NCBI GenBank assembly: GCA_020081605.1
Contig: JAHREC010000016.1
Coordinates: 868,001 to 932,000, forward strand
DNA from: Albifimbria verrucaria
Lineage: Eukaryota > Ascomycota > Sordariomycetes > Hypocreales > Stachybotryaceae
Direction: 5' to 3'
Length of the DNA stretch: 64,000 nucleotides
Position 1 is the first letter of the stretch. Each line of letters opens with the position of its first letter. The position numbers and the translations under genes are program-made. Under the pieces are notes generated by a model that did no database searches, was not told where the DNA came from, and saw only the letters and a list, made by a program, of their open reading frames with translations. Positions 11,448-24,736 of this stretch are shown here, one piece after another.

Positions 11448-12784
11448 ATGATTGCTTTGGCATTGGTGGTAACGCTTCTAAGGGTATGGGCACGCGTTCG
11501 CATAGAGGCTCGGTCTGTCGCAGCACCAGAGTATTTTGTTTGGGCGGGATGGTTCTTTGCATTGGGGTGGTTTATCTGCTCAATCAAATCTTTGAACATC
11601 GAATTGGAGCACCCTCTTGACGAAGAGGGCGTGACTGATTCTGTCGAGTATCTAAAGGTACGTGATATACTCAGCCTTCTACATACCATTCCATGCGGAA
11701 GGCCTTCCTGCACCTCGTCAAAAGGTTCAAGTCAGGCAATTGGGATCCAGATCAGTGTGGCTAATTTCGAGTTTCCTCTTAGGTCGTGTTCATATCGGGC
11801 TACTTATTCGACATAGGACTCTACCTCCCCAAAATGTCCATCGTTATATTCTACTGGTGGTTGATCCCACGTGGGTTTAGACGCCTGAGAATAGCACTCT
11901 ACCTATCGACCGGATACCTGGGTTGTGCTTTTCTCGCGACCTTGCTTGGGGACACACTAATAGCCCGACCTATATCAGACAATTGGTCAGGCTTGATAAC
12001 CATCGCTACCAGTTTATACGTCAGCTAATACCTTTGCATTTAGGTCCTTAGAAAATCAGCTGAACTCTATGTGGAATTCTTACCCCTTTTTATACTCAAC
12101 TGGGTGCTGAATATCACCACGGACTTGATACGTATGTTGATTCGCATTAGTTATACATGGCTCTAGCTAACTCATGTCTTAACTTTAGTATTCTGTTTGC
12201 CCTTCTTTGTTCTGAACTGTTTGAAGCTTCACAGGCGTCAAAAAATTGGCTTAACAGGCATATTTTCGCTCGGAATGATTACCATGATTATCAGTTGTGC
12301 CCGCTTCATCACATATATTGTGACGGATTACAATCTTGACGATGCATCTGGCAGTAAGGCCCCCTTTCTCCGGATACTTCTGGAATCTCCCATCCAAATC
12401 CTGTCATTCCATAAACTAACATATGACACAGATGCATGGTGCACAGTCGAGATCTGCACTGGAATCATCGTCGTGTCCCTCCCCGGTCTAAAATCCCTTG
12501 TCGTCCGATCCGCAAGCCCTCAAACGACGAAGCATCGCAACACGAACGGCTATATGCAAACATTTTCGGGCCAACAATACAGCAGCAGGGCCTTCGCTTC
12601 ATCGCGGGTCCGTAGCGAAGGTGCGGGAATGGATGATGAGATGGAGCTGTTTCCTTATGATCACAAGTCGAGTCTGACTCCCACTAGGGCGACGACTGAA
12701 ACTGGATCAACTGGGGCAAAAGATGCTGTGACAGTGACGACCGATGTAGTAATCACTCGAGTAGCTTCTGATGAGCTGAAGTAA
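11448..12784 (+). CDS. Rhodopsin-like fungal integral membrane protein 1 (Rhodopsin_dom_fun type)
   Basis: A seven-helix protein of the fungal rhodopsin-domain family, which is often found in secondary-metabolite clusters and has no settled function. Exons read VMIALALVVTLLRVWARVRI, APEYFVWAGWFFALGWFICS, VFISGYLFDIGLYLPKMSIVIFYWWL, then PISDNW-SLENQ, ILNWVLNITTDLI-LFCLPFF and LKLHRRQKIGLTGIFSLGM, the family's typical order, and then a polar cytosolic tail. Clear introns are 11986-12043 and 12132-12188. Another begins at 11658 (GTACGT) with its end uncertain. A -1 slip in the T run 12087-12091 joins SYPF to ILNWVL. A short first exon may start at the ATG at 11359 with an intron ending CTGACTGGTTTGGCAG before 11432, so the 5' end is not fixed. 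It is a paralogue of the gene at 20686. Confidence 0.75.
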
Positions 12785-12865
12785 TCTATATTTGATCAAG
12801 GGAATATGATTGAATTAAGTTAGGAAAAGTACCTAGCATCTTTCTTTCGCAATTGTACAAGCCAA

Positions 12866-15800
12866 CTATACAGGCTTTGTTCTCTTGGGTACCTGAGCCG
12901 CCCAATATACCACAAACACGCTTACAGTGTTTATGACCACATAGATCACAATGAACCCAATGTTTCGCCATGCTCTATTATTCCCTGTTCCCATCCCGAG
13001 ACTTGAAAGAACAATGTCAGCGCTAGATATGGGGCAAAATTGACAGTCCGTGGTATTGTCGTCTGGATTATCGAGGTAACCTCCTGCCATGTCCATATAA
13101 GCAGCCATGTATTCATGACACGTACCAAAACTAGGCGGCAGTCTGATGGATAGCATCTCAAGAGGCGAGCATACGACTCTAGTGTTTGATATCCCTGCGA
13201 TTGACAGACCTTCCAGTAAGTACGTAAGTGGAGACACACGATACATAAAATCCAAAATCCTCCAAGACTGCTTGGCGGAACGAGGATCCTGATGTAACAG
13301 GTCAGCATTTAAATTCTTTCATTAACAATCTTTTCCATTAGAGGCAGCCCAACTTACCCGCAAAAGACGATACTTAGCCAAAAGCATAGAGTTGCCATTT
13401 GCAATGCCGTTTCAGGCAATTCGATTCCTGCCGCGAATACTTGGGATAACGTGCTGGCCCACAAACAGAACAACCAGACAAGGATGAAGACAATACCGCC
13501 TCGTTCAGTACTAGTGAAGTCGGTACTACCATTTCGATGCATGCCTGTAGGATAATACCAACAGACAAACAAAAGTGCAGCAATAACAGTTAACCAAGCC
13601 ATTTCCACCACTATGTGTGCTGCGACAAAAGCCACCCACGAGTAAGTCATAGAATTACGCTCGCGGGCTTCGAAGACGTTCCGTCCATGGCTGAACCGGG
13701 AATTATAAGCATACTCATGGTACTGAAGAGCTGAGTAATGAGGAAAATGGAGAAAAGCAAGCTGGTTAAGCCTTGGATGTCGTTCTCAGCATTATAGAAG
13801 GACACACCATTTACTAGGCTCTGTCACTCATTAGATATCCTGCTAGGTCTAGTTCGTGGGACATGGACACTAACCAGGCAAACACACGCAGCAGTCTTCG
13901 TGTACAAGTAGGTTGGGTTGCGCCATTGGTCTGTGAAAACCCGTCGTACAAGGAGAGAGATTTGACGGGTAAGTGATGTTGCGAACTCATAGCGACGCTC
14001 CCCGCTTGCGTGAGTGGTGTTGGATACCGGAGTCTTGATGCTGAGATCTTGGACTTTTTCGGATAATTCCTTTCTCTCCCGGCTTAGTTGCCACTCCTGT
14101 GCCCAGGTAGTTTCGACTTCAGACGATTTGGTGGAGCTCTCAGTCATTTGTAACATCCATTCTGCTGGGTTCTCCTCCGGCAAGCACTTGCGAGCACCCT
14201 TAGATTCAAAGTATTCCACTATATGACGAGCCCTGTCACCAATACTCCCATAATACAAGGTATTACCATCTTTCAGAAGAAGGAGCTGGTCAAACATACC
14301 GAACAATTGCGCTGAAGGTTGATGAACGGTACAGAGAATAGTATGGCCATTATCTACCAGCTTTCGCAGCAGCATGCATACAGACCAGGCAGTCTGGCTA
14401 TCGAGTCCTGATGTAGGTTCATCTAGAAGAGTGTAAGCTTAAGATCGAGCCGGGCGTTTAGAGACGTAACGCCGCTATGTGTTGGTGAAGAGGGCATGGT
14501 TTACCTAAGAAAAGAACAAGGTCTGGCTTCGCGACCAGCTCTACACCAATAGACAATCGTCTACGCTGCTCTATGTTGAGGCCTTCGCCGGGAACACCAA
14601 TCACGGCATCGGCATATTGGTCCATGTCTAACAAGCCCAGGATCGTTTCTACGTAAGCGAGGGACTGTTGCCGATTCCCCGACTGTCGCAAGATTGCACT
14701 AAACTGCAAAGCCTCGCGTACAGTAGCGGTAGGAAGGTGTATATCGTTCTGCTGAACATAGCCCATCCGTCGTCGAAAGTCAAGAGTGTCATTGCGCGGC
14801 TTGCCATCAATGAACACGTCACCACCTACATTGCCAATGGGCACACGGCCAGCTAGAACATCAAGAAGGCTAGTTTTGCCGGCCCCCGTAACGCCCTTGG
14901 GAACAATTGTTAGCTGCCAGTCTAATTTGGCTGCTAGAAGGCTTACCATTAACACAGTGAAGGTACCCGGCTTGAGCCATCCATCAATGCCATTGAGAAT
15001 CCTTCGTGATATCTTTGCTGATTTCACGTCATATGTAATATTGTTCCAATGAAAACTGGAGCTTCTCCGCTAAGGAGTTTTGGATTGTCAAATGCACCAG
15101 GGTTTGCGCTGACATTTGTATGAACTCCGAAAGCAATGTCTTGGGCAGACGGCGTTTGACGGGACTCAGGATCCTGGGCCATGCCTTTTCTAGTCTTGCC
15201 TTGCTTGAAAGTGAGGACTTCACCGCGAGACTTTTCCGCTGTGATGAATTGAGCTGCCAGTAAGTGAACACAGCCAAATACAACGATCATGGTGACAAGA
15301 ATGCCAAAATTGCTAGACTCCTTTTAGTAGGATCCTCCCAAATTAGGAAATACTACTAACCGCCAAAGGTGCTCTGGATAATACTTGTATACTTGGGCCA
15401 AATACCTGGAGCCCTCTACGAACTCACTTCCAGGGCTCCTACCAATTTCAGAACACAATTTCCATTCTTCCCCAATACTATCGTATGCTGGGCCGCTTGG
15501 AATTGTTGTTGAGCAAGAAAGTTGGCGGTCATGAAGCTATTGTGATTAGTTATAGTAACACTACCAAGGGCGCTACATACCTCGTTGAGCATCAACCCCT
15601 CGAAGGTGTAATGAAGAGGGTTCACAAACCGGAACCAACTAAGCCAAGGCGCCATGAAAGGAGGCTTTATCACAAAGCCTGTGTAAATGACGCACAGCAA
15701 GCTCAAGATTGAAACAGGAGTCATTGTACCGTCTCGGGATTTTGACACAGAACCGATCATGCGGAATAGCATGGACATGACTATGAGATTTACCAACATG

Positions 15801-17504
15801 AAGATCCAGTATATGAAGAATGCTTTGGCTGTGCGTCTAAGATTTGCCATAAAGTAAATAGGAATATGAAGCATGAAAGAAAGTGCCAGTTTTTGAGGCA
15901 AATCATAGATAATGGATGCCAGCCTTTCCACGAATGGCTGATAAAATGCATAGCGATGGTGTTTTTCTACAATGGGCCTCTGAGCCCACATAAGATCGAC
16001 TTCAAAGGCGGGTGCAAATCCGTTTATCATCAGAGTAAAGAATAACAGTATGGCCCTTTGTCTCAGACTTCCAGTGTCCTCTTTTAGGTCATAGAACGCA
16101 CTCCCAACAATAATACCAAGAATAGAGTTGGCGATTACCGTTGACAACGCTGGAACGTAATTATTGACGAATCGATGGTGCGCCCTTCTGAGGCACAGCA
16201 AGGTTTGAGCAATGATTGGCAAGGGAATGTAGAAAGACTAAGTCTAGGATCATTTAACTAACGACTGATGATTGCGGAATTTTGTTATGACACGCACCTT
16301 TGCTTGTCAGGATTGGCCTTCTGACTATTGAGAAAACGTGTTTCATGACGATATGCAGAGTCAAAGGCCTCAATTTCCGTACGGAGAGCTTGGGCTTCAT
16401 CGCTTGACTTCCACACTTGAGCAAATTCTTCGGCCGATCGAGGCACGCGGTTTTCATAGCCCCTGCGAACTATACGTTCGGGTGGGTTGGTGAGAGACGT
16501 TAAGAAGTCCGGCGTGGTGGCACGACTTGGCCTGACAAAGCCCAGTCCAGTAAAGTAACTCTCAGCAACATCTATGGGACCAAAGAAAATCTGATGACCC
16601 TCATATAGCACCATTACTTTGTCAAAGCACTATTTGGTTAGTCATTAACTGGTATTTCTGATCCAAGTACGCACCTTGAACATTGTTTCCGAGGCTTGAT
16701 ACAGACTCATCACGGCGGTCGACTGCCGTGACCTGGTAGAGCTTCTCAATAGCTCGATGAAACGTTGTGCAGTAGAGCTATCAATTCCACGAGTACTATT
16801 ATCCCAGCATTGGAATTGCGCTCCACCAACAAAAGCCTCAGCAATACTTGTGCGGCGTTTCTCCCTCCACTTAGCCCTCGTATCATGGCATCTCCTATCT
16901 TGGTGTCCAAAGCTTCGTGGAGACCGAAGAGGGATGCTATATTGCCGGCTGTGTTGGAGTCTGTATTGAGTCTCGTGGAGGCGGCAAACTCGAGGGTTTG
17001 GCCAAGCGTGAGCTCAGGAAAGTGTACGTCTAACTCTGCAAGATAAACTCTTTCGCCTGTGAAGTGTCGGTGAAATTCGCGATACGGAATACCTATGCGA
17101 GCGGATTCAGCACTCTATGAAAACTCCAGCACAACGTTTGCCTATTCACCTTGATAATTCACTTCCGAATCGTCGCTGAGCTTAAATCCATGAGTTTCGC
17201 CAGTCAACGTCTTTAGAAAGGTCGAGCATCCACTGCCAGGACGTCCTAGTACCAGGACGAGCTCTCCAGCCTGGATTAAACCTTCCAAGTCATGAAGAAT
17301 TTGAATTCTCTGTCGCGAACGCTGAAACGCTTGAAAAGGCCGTAAAAGTGCTGACAGAAACGTCGTCTGGTAGCGTGCGGACGTGGAGAATCCATAAGTA
17401 TGGAGATGGCGGAATGACACCCCTATCTTGAGACTTTCGTTGGGTGGTTCCCTGGAAGAGCTATTTCGAGGAAACGGAGATGAACTATGAGTCTTTTCTT
17501 CCAT
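12866..17504 (-). CDS. PDR-type (ABCG) full-size ABC transporter
   Basis: A pleiotropic-drug-resistance pump in (NBD-TMD)2 order, plasma membrane by family. NBD1 has Walker A GRPGSGCST (Cys for Lys, the usual PDR degeneracy), signature IRGLSGGEKRRTSIAEAF and WDNSTRGIDSSTA. TMD1 spans about 15416-16222 (VPALSTVIANSILGIIVGSAFYD). NBD2 has canonical VTGAGKTSLLDVLAGR, signature LNIEQRRRLSIGVELV and LFLDEPTSGLDSQ, whose D is completed across an intron. TMD2 follows (FTFEARERNSMTYSWVAFVA) and the C-terminus is VYWAAQVPKRTKPV. The start at 17504 gives a usual PDR N-terminal cytosolic region. Several short introns are visible, one splitting LM|GVTGAGK. One or more frame slips are likely near 16230-17100. 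The length of about 1,400 residues fits the family. Its place beside P450A suggests export of, or protection from, the product of this block. Confidence 0.88.
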
Positions 17505-18151
17505 GATCGCGAAAATACAGGATGTTAGCCTAGCTCATTGATGTATTCAAGGCTTAGACAACGACAAAGAGGCTAACTAGACGACGAAGTTGCTACTACC
17601 TACATGGGAGATTAGCAGGAACATCACAGCAGACAAAAGCGAGGGACGGATTTTCCTGAGAATTCTGACCGGGCACAAAAGCGGGCGTCGCATGCTGCGG
17701 TAGTCTTGGAGGCCAAAGGTAATCAAGGCTACAGCCTGAATTACAGTAGCAGCCAAGAAGCGGCACGGTCCGGCTAAGCGGCGTGTCACCATTCAGGAGG
17801 CGGTTGCTGACCTGAGTGTGAGATGTCTTATGAGGAACTTCTATGGCACGTATGAATTATACACCATACACCATACACCAAGTCAGCAAGCAGCCAGGCG
17901 GCACGGCTCGAAAATGGTACCGTGGCGTCGTTAGTTGGCTATATCCTAGTGTAACTGCGGGATGCCCATAGTGGGAGATGATGCCCAACCTGTTCGAAGC
18001 ATGTATTTATTCCTACTAAACTTTATACATGAAGCTAGAAAACCATGGGCTTGCAACCACTCTGCAAGCTGTGCCCCATTGCAACCCTCCATTGTTATAC
18101 TCGCTTCAAATGAAAGCCTCTCAGCTGTCCAGCACACAGCCTGTACCATAC
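17505..18151. other. Intergenic, between ABC transporter and P450A
   Basis: No gene. It should hold the ABC transporter promoter and the P450A 3' end. A short direct repeat, accatac-accatac, is seen near 17860-17880. Confidence 0.5.
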
Positions 18152-19986
18152 TCAGCACCTACCTCGTTTCCTGATACGGAAGGGAATAGCGTGCATCGGA
18201 TGTTCAACGCCCATTCCAAATCTCCCACTCTTTAACGGCACGCTATTGACCAAGAGCTCGATGTCGTACTGCATGGCCAGCAGTGCGCACGTGAAAGTAA
18301 TAACACCTTTGGCCAGAAATCGGCCCGGACACATTGAATGACCACCTTTCTGAAGTTAGCATGCATAACGTGGATAAAAAGAACTAAACTTACCCCATAG
18401 GGGATCCATGAGCCATCTAGCCCTTCTGTAGAGAAGTATGCCCCATCTTCAGACCCCTTCCCAAGCTTCTCCTCACGATCGGCCCTGTGCTCTGGCTTGA
18501 CAGGGCCACTGGAAGGATCTGTAGGATACACCAAGAACCTTTCCGCCCAGAAGGACTGCACGGGATGGCGGCCCGATTCGGTGTTCCAGATGTTCTCATC
18601 CATGTGCGAGATTGCTGCATTAACCGCCCCAAGGCTCCTTTCGGCACACGCCACCTCCCTACCGATAACTGGCCGTGCAATGGAATGATTGGAACGAACA
18701 CAGTAATGTACAATCGTAGTGTCTCGGCGTAGATTGAGTTCAGGAGATGACACCTGGATAGAGACTTAGTATCGATGTCGGATATCTGCTTGCCAATGAA
18801 ACTATCGTCCAACTCTTGTCGCACTCGCTTTAGTAATGCCTTGTCTTGAATGACATGAATGGCTGCCATCATTGTGCATGGAACAGTGTTGGCAACCGCC
18901 CTAAGTGTGGCGTGTTAGTCTATGATGTATCAGGTAGGGCCTGAACACCTACCCCCAGGAAACAGCAAGATCGTTTGAGGCCATTGCGTCCTCGTCGAAA
19001 AAGCGCGTGAAATGACTGTGCCGATATCGTGTCCAGGCTGAGCCCCAGAAAGAATCTCGGTCATCATCTGGCGAGATGTCGGTTTCGCTGAACCGACCTT
19101 TCGCGAACCGAGCCCAATGCTTGAACTGAGATAGGACAATATCTCGGGCTCTGCGAGCCTTAGTATTCGGGATACCTCTGATGAGCATCGGTGCAAAGTC
19201 GTCGAATTTGAAGAGGTTGGTGATAAATTCAGGGGCGATGCTAAACAAAGAAGGCCCGAATATTGCCTCTATCAATGTGGCACCCACGGTTTCCTGAACG
19301 AACCCCAAAAGTCAGGGATTTCTATCCAATCTTCTAAAACCTTCTCGTCCATTTTCGTAATTAGTGTAGCCGCGTACTTTTGGAAAGTTGGCGATAGCCC
19401 GCGTCCAGTCAACGCCTCGCGGTCACTAACATGAATCATTCGATGAACACGCATATCTTCTGGAACGCTACTTCCCGGCAAAGGTTTTGCATGACTTCCC
19501 GAGTCATCAGCCAGATAAAGCGCTGCTGCATTCTTGGGCATGCCACAACCATATCTTAGAACACGAGTGGCTAGAGGGCGGAAGTCCAACAAAGCTGACG
19601 AGTCTCTCCAAGCTTGCCAAACGATCTTTGGGTCTTGAAAGAAATAAACATCAACTCCAGGAAGTATAGCCAGTCGAGTCAGAGCAGCCCGTCCGTTGTA
19701 ATAGCTAATTCATGTTGTCAGATTAGTCAGTGTTCGTCATGAGGCGTACTAACGTTGAGCGACTAATAGCACCGCGTGTATCATACAACAACTGCACCGT
19801 AGTACCCAAGTATGGAATCAAAGATGGGTATCGGGGAGGAAGAACCCCAGCAGCTTTTGATCGATTGATGGAGTGGTAGAGGAGGACGCCCCAGGCATAA
19901 TTCATCAGTAGCCATAGAACACCTAGGGCAATCGCGTTATAGTATGTGAGAATGCCTTTCAGATCGTAAGATTGAGAGGAGATCAT
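18152..19986 (-). CDS. Cytochrome P450 A (fungal, class-II, CYP7/8-like)
   Basis: A membrane-anchored P450 of about 530 residues. I chose the ATG at 19986 because it gives a short polar start and a hydrophobic anchor (IALGVLWLLMNYAWGVLLYH) followed by PPRYPSLIPYLG. Further motifs are ALLDFRPLATRVLRYG, the ExxR helix motif (AETLRLY) near 18715, AERFLVYPTDPSSGPV, and the heme loop PYG-KGGHSMCPGRF split by an intron (donor GTAAGT at about 18398). Another intron lies between RST and YYNGRAAL (about 19700-19755). Single-base losses at the C runs 19303-19306 and 18627-18630 (plus-strand letters) explain the frame changes at IPDFW/GFVQE and GALG/AVNAA. It is a paralogue of P450C at 25947. The substrate is unknown; related fungal P450s act on lipids and terpenoids. 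Confidence 0.82.
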
Positions 19987-20685
19987 CTTGGATTTCTCTA
20001 TGACAGCATAGATTGTTCTGTAATGTCCGTCAAGACCAGTGTCAAATTTGCGACAATAGTCTCCAGATAAACAACAGAAAGCCAGAGATATCAGACTAAG
20101 CAGCTGGTTCAAACCGATTTGGCGGGACCTCAATTGATGTTGTGCATTATTAGGACCGGAAAGCCACCCGTCTTCACATAAGCACACAGTAGAAGTCACC
20201 CTGCTAGGAACTTCTGAATAAGTCGTGGCTACGTACCTCCAGCCTTGCCTCCAAGAGTTAAAGATACAATCTCGTGATATTGGGGGCGCTTCGGGGTGTT
20301 GACGATGTACCTTTCGCGATACTGGTGACATGATTGTGTGGGTGTGAAGCATGTGCAGGTGTGGCACGGCGTGCGGTATGTAAGCGTGGTGGCGACTACT
20401 TGAGGATTGCCTTGACAGAGTTACAACCTTTGATGAATACCCCTCTCGAGAACTTGGAGTGTGGTGTTCATGCGGGTATCTAAAGATGGTAATCCTGTGA
20501 CCAAGTCTTCTCAATAGTAGTCCCAGTGAGCCCCTTTTCGTGCATGGCCGACAAAACTATCTCTTTATCTTTGACTTGTCGTCTGTGGTATTTCTATCTT
20601 GGATATTACTACAGGGTTTCGCCAGGAACACTTTGCTGTAAACCTTGCTTCAAATAACCGCACGTTTTATTGTCAATCCAGAATC
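19987..20685. other. Divergent promoter region between P450A and membrane protein 2
   Basis: About 700 bp between divergent starts (minus 19986, plus 20686). A minus frame extends P450A upstream to 20514 but has no anchor-like or conserved content. Shared regulation of the pair is possible. I see no clear operator. Confidence 0.5.
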
Positions 20686-22263
20686 ATGGAAAATTTTGAT
20701 CCAGACAATACTCCCATTTCAAGGCCACCACCGGGCAAACATACAAACTTGATCAACCCACCCTCTCAGGCCTGGCAGGCACGGGTGTCTATCTACACCA
20801 CTTTGCCACTGGTTTTTCTCTTTGTCTTGTTACGTGTTTATGCTCGTTTACGACTTCCACATGGGCTAAAGGCCGATGATTGTACGCCATGCAATGAATC
20901 CTTCCCTGACTGGTGTGTCGCTAACTGATTGACAGACGTCATTGCTTTCTCAGGCGTAAGTTTGGGCTTTGCAGATGGCTTAGATGTCGTCCCGTATCTG
21001 AAGTTTCTTAGGCTTTAGCAATTGGGACTGCGGTTACGATGATGCTTAGTGGTTTGTCACAATCAGAACTTTGGCTTTACAACAGAGTGTAGAACGACTA
21101 ACTCTTTTCATGCAGTTCACAATGATATGTACGGCCGTCACTTTTGGGATATTCCCATCAGTCAGATTTCGCCTCGGGTCTTTCAGGTATGTAGCCTATA
21201 ACGTACTGGCAGCAATGATGGGTCCAAGTCTAATAATTGCAGCTAAGCTCAGCCATAACCTCGATGTATATGGTAACTGCCATGATGACAAAAATTGGTC
21301 TATGTCTACTCTATCGGCGAATATTCTTTGCTTCTCGGCAAAGTATCCTCATGATATGGTCCGGCCTTATATTTACCGCAGTCTCCTACACTGTCTTCCT
21401 GGCCGTGTGGGTGGCATTCACCGTGCCTCATGCCAATGAAGACTGGCTTTCTTTAGACTTCAGCACTCGAACGGCCAGGACGAATCCTATAATAAGCGTT
21501 GGTCTCGGGTGTTTAAGTACTTTGACCGACTTCTATATCTTAGCTATTCCCTTGGTCACGGTGGCTGGACTTAACATGAACAGCGGCAGAAAGCTCGCTG
21601 TGTCCGCGTTGTTTCTTACCGGCCTGTTGTAAGTTCCGTAACCCGCCAGCGTTCTTCTACCTGACACTTTTCGCTAGAGCCTGTGCTCTGTCCGCAGCCG
21701 GGATAGCTTCCCGGCTAGACAATTACCGATCTACTCTCAACTCTGGCATTGTTGACCCATTCTGGCTTTCCATGCCAGCTTACGCACTGGCGTAGGTATC
21801 TTGTCGCCCCTCTGAGCAAAACCCGCTAATTGAGAGTGGCAGTATCGCTGAAGTGAACTTGGGCATTATTTGTGCATGCCTACCAGTCATTTTTCCGGTC
21901 CTGAAAATGTTTGTTGTCAATTCAACTTCTGCTTGGTCAAGCTTGAGAAAGTCCCTCTTCACGGCCAAACCCAAAACAATCTCACAGGAAAATGAGAGAA
22001 TCAATCTAAACCAAGACCTTCCTCGCATACCAAAAGGTACTTTTACTGGCATTTGGACTTTGATTCGAGCCAGTGGAAACTCCCAGGCAGATAAATCAGC
22101 CAAGTCAAGCCATGCAAACCTCACGCAAACCACCGAATTAGAAATGGCTCCGTATTCCGAGCTACGATCTGTAGACATGGAATACCATCAACATCTAGTT
22201 TCTGAGAATAAGTCTTCACATAAGAATAGCAGGGTGGGCACGCGTGACGGATCGCACGGGTAG
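20686..22263 (+). CDS. Rhodopsin-like fungal integral membrane protein 2 (Rhodopsin_dom_fun type)
   Basis: The start at 20686 (MENFDPDNTPISRPPPGKH) leads into helix 1 (VFLFVLLRVYARLRL) and ADD-YVIAFSG across an intron (donor GTACGC at about 20883, acceptor TTGACAG). Then come YGRHFWDIPISQISPRVFQ, the family's diagnostic GRHxWD loop, LSSAITSMYMVTAMMTKIGL, FRRI-like LLYRRIFFASRQ, VGLGCLSTLTDFYILAIPL, and ICACLPVIFPVLKMF at the last helix. A polar tail ends at 22263. At least five short introns are needed. It belongs to the same family as the protein at 11448. Such proteins are multispanning membrane proteins of unsettled function that recur near P450 and PKS/NRPS genes. Confidence 0.78.
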
Positions 22264-22972
22264 ATTGAAAGCAGTCTTTGTGCATTATACTTGGCAGACC
22301 TATGCTACTCGAGAGGGCCTTCTTTAGTTTGTGTTAGTCACCTAGCAGGCAGTAGCTATTCATTATTACCGTGATTTAAAAAAATAATAGCTTAGTGTTT
22401 TCTGATAAACATGTCCGTAAACCACTCTGCCACGTCCTTTGAGAGATCTGATGATAGCTCCACATGGCTTGTCGCATTGTCTACACGCTCTAGTGTTTTC
22501 AACGCCATAAACAAGCCATAAATAGCAAGACACCTCACCAGAATAATACGTCCAACTGCCGCAGTGTCAAATTGCGGCATGGTCCTCCAAAGAGATGACA
22601 TGTCATTATTGGGGGCCAGGCTGAGGTGCGCGTGCAACGCTCATGGATGTGACTTCGGTCACGGCATGCATGATGCATGTGTGTGGCACGCACCAACGGA
22701 ACGGTAGCACCACCAGCCGCTTGCGGCTCAGCCGTTGATTGTTCCATTTCAACCCTGATTGATTGGTCGCCTGGATATTGGACCTTTCTAGGCTTCCCCT
22801 CCAAAAAAATTAGGAACTTGGCAATGTTGGTTGACAAACATGATTACGCTTGGATTCGTTCCCTCGCTCTGCTCTCGTCCTGTCCTGACCCTGTCCTCGT
22901 CCTCTCCTTCCTGGCGTATTTGCTAGTGAAAGTCAGAGATCAACTTCTTAGACCTTTAGTTACGGCCCAGCT
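22264..22972. other. Intergenic upstream of P450B
   Basis: No gene supported. A perfect short hairpin GTGAC-TTCG-GTCAC lies at 22649-22662, followed by interlocked GCATGCA/TGCATG palindromes (about 22664-22680). CT-rich sequence near 22860-22910 looks like a fungal promoter just before the ATG. Confidence 0.45.
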
Positions 22973-24736
22973 ATGATGGCTGGCGGTCTGGTCTCTATTC
23001 CAGCCATCACCCTCACGACCCTGGTGGTGGTCGTCACATATCTTTATCGCAGCCTGTATCATAAACGCTTCAAGCGAAATGCCCACCTTCCTCAACTTCC
23101 AAATTCTCTCTTGTGGGGTCATCTACGGTTGTTTGATGACTTCACTAAGCAGGGCAAAACAGATCGACATCCTGGTAAGATGCATCCTCCGGCGTGAACG
23201 GCCTTGACTGATGATCAGACGCCATGTTGAGCGACATGCACAAGGAGCTGGGCCAGCCCCGGTGATGTTGCTTGACTTTTGGCCAATCAGTCCACCTATG
23301 GTATTGGTCAGTAGTCACGAAGTTGCCGAACAAATCGCAAAGATTTCAAAAGAATTCCAGTATAGCGTACCGAAAGCCCCGTCCGTAGAGCGAATGGTGC
23401 ATTTGATCGGTCCAAACTCGCTACTATTCAAGCAGGTAACTCAGTAGTGTTCACTACAAGAGAGCTTGTGACTAACTTGATATCAAGAACGATTCATGGA
23501 AGGTCGTGCGCAAGAGGTTCAATCCCGGATTTGCTCCGAACCATCTTACGACCCTTCTGTCTTGTATTTTGGACAAAACTGAACCTTTCTTGAGCCATCT
23601 TGACGCCTTTGCTAAAACAGGAGAGTCTTTCTCTCTAAGTCTACTGACAATGAACCTTACTTTCGACATCATTGGTGCTGTTGCAATGGATGAGGACTTG
23701 AATGCTCAGGACTTAAACCAACAAGGCGATCTGATCCGTCTTTTCAAGGACATGATCCAAAGTGAGACTCACTTGGAATGTGTTTGATGCAAAGCTGACA
23801 ATACAACACTAGCATATACAGATGACAAGTTGCAATTGCCATGGTGGTTGGCTCCTCTCGCCGAAGTTAAGCGTCGTGCTCTCGGAAAACACATTTCCGA
23901 ACATTTGCGACAAATCGTCCGGCGAAAGTTCAACGAGCTCCAGCTCGACAGCTCCAGCATAGGGTCACGCACTATTCTTGCACTGAGCTTGAAGGAAGTT
24001 GAGCATCTGACGCCAGCGATTTTAGAAGAAACATGCGATCAGCTGAAAACATTCCTGTTCGCAGGTCACGATACTACAAGCACGCTACTTGGTTGGATGT
24101 GTTACGAGCTGTCTCGCACACCTCGCAGCCTTAGGGCCGTCCATGAGGAGCTGGATCAGCTCTTTGGTCCCGAAACTGAACCGAGCGCAATCCGCAAGAA
24201 GCTTTTGCCCCTGGCGGTGATGAGTTACTCGGGCGGATGACATATTGTTCAGCAGTGATTAAAGAAATTCTCAGGCTACATCCCCAGCTGGATCTATACG
24301 AATGACCAAGCCAGGTACAGGTCTCACTGTTTCGACTCCTCAAGGGTCTTACAATATCGACGGAACTTATATATACATCAACCATACTATTATCCAACGA
24401 GACCGCGCTGTGTTTGGCGACACAGCAGACAGCTTTGTGCCTGAACGCTGGCTCGGATCAAGCGAAATCCCTGTCAGCGCTTGGAGACCATTTGAGAGAG
24501 GCCCTAGGAATTGTATTGGCCAAGAGCTTGCTAACATCGAAGCACGCATCATCATTGCCTTGGTCGCTCGCCGATATGACTTCAAAAAGGTTGGGCTTGG
24601 TGAACTTGAGCACGACGAGAACGGCAAGACTATACTGGACGATAAAACTGGTCAGTTCCAGGTTAAAACAGAACTCTACTCTGTAAGTTGGGATCTTAAA
24701 GGTATTCAATTGAGATTATGGGCTGATAATTGCTAG
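22973..24736 (+). CDS. Cytochrome P450 B
   Basis: A microsomal P450 with an N-terminal anchor (VSIPAITLTTLVVVVTYLY). Motifs in order are NSLLWGHL, WKVVRKRFNPGF (C-helix W..xR), NLTFDIIG, the I-helix oxygen motif FAGHDTTST at about 24060, ExxR (KEILRLH) at about 24262, PERW, and the heme loop FERGPRNCIGQELA at about 24490-24530. The first intron follows TDRHP (donor GTAAGA, acceptor GATCAG) and others flank 23434-23487 and 23781-23815. Three -1 slips at C runs (23257-23260, 24208-24211, 24282-24285) break the frame, with conserved sequence resuming each time. It differs clearly from P450s A and C: the CIGQE heme loop contrasts with CPGR. The substrate is unknown. Confidence 0.85.
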
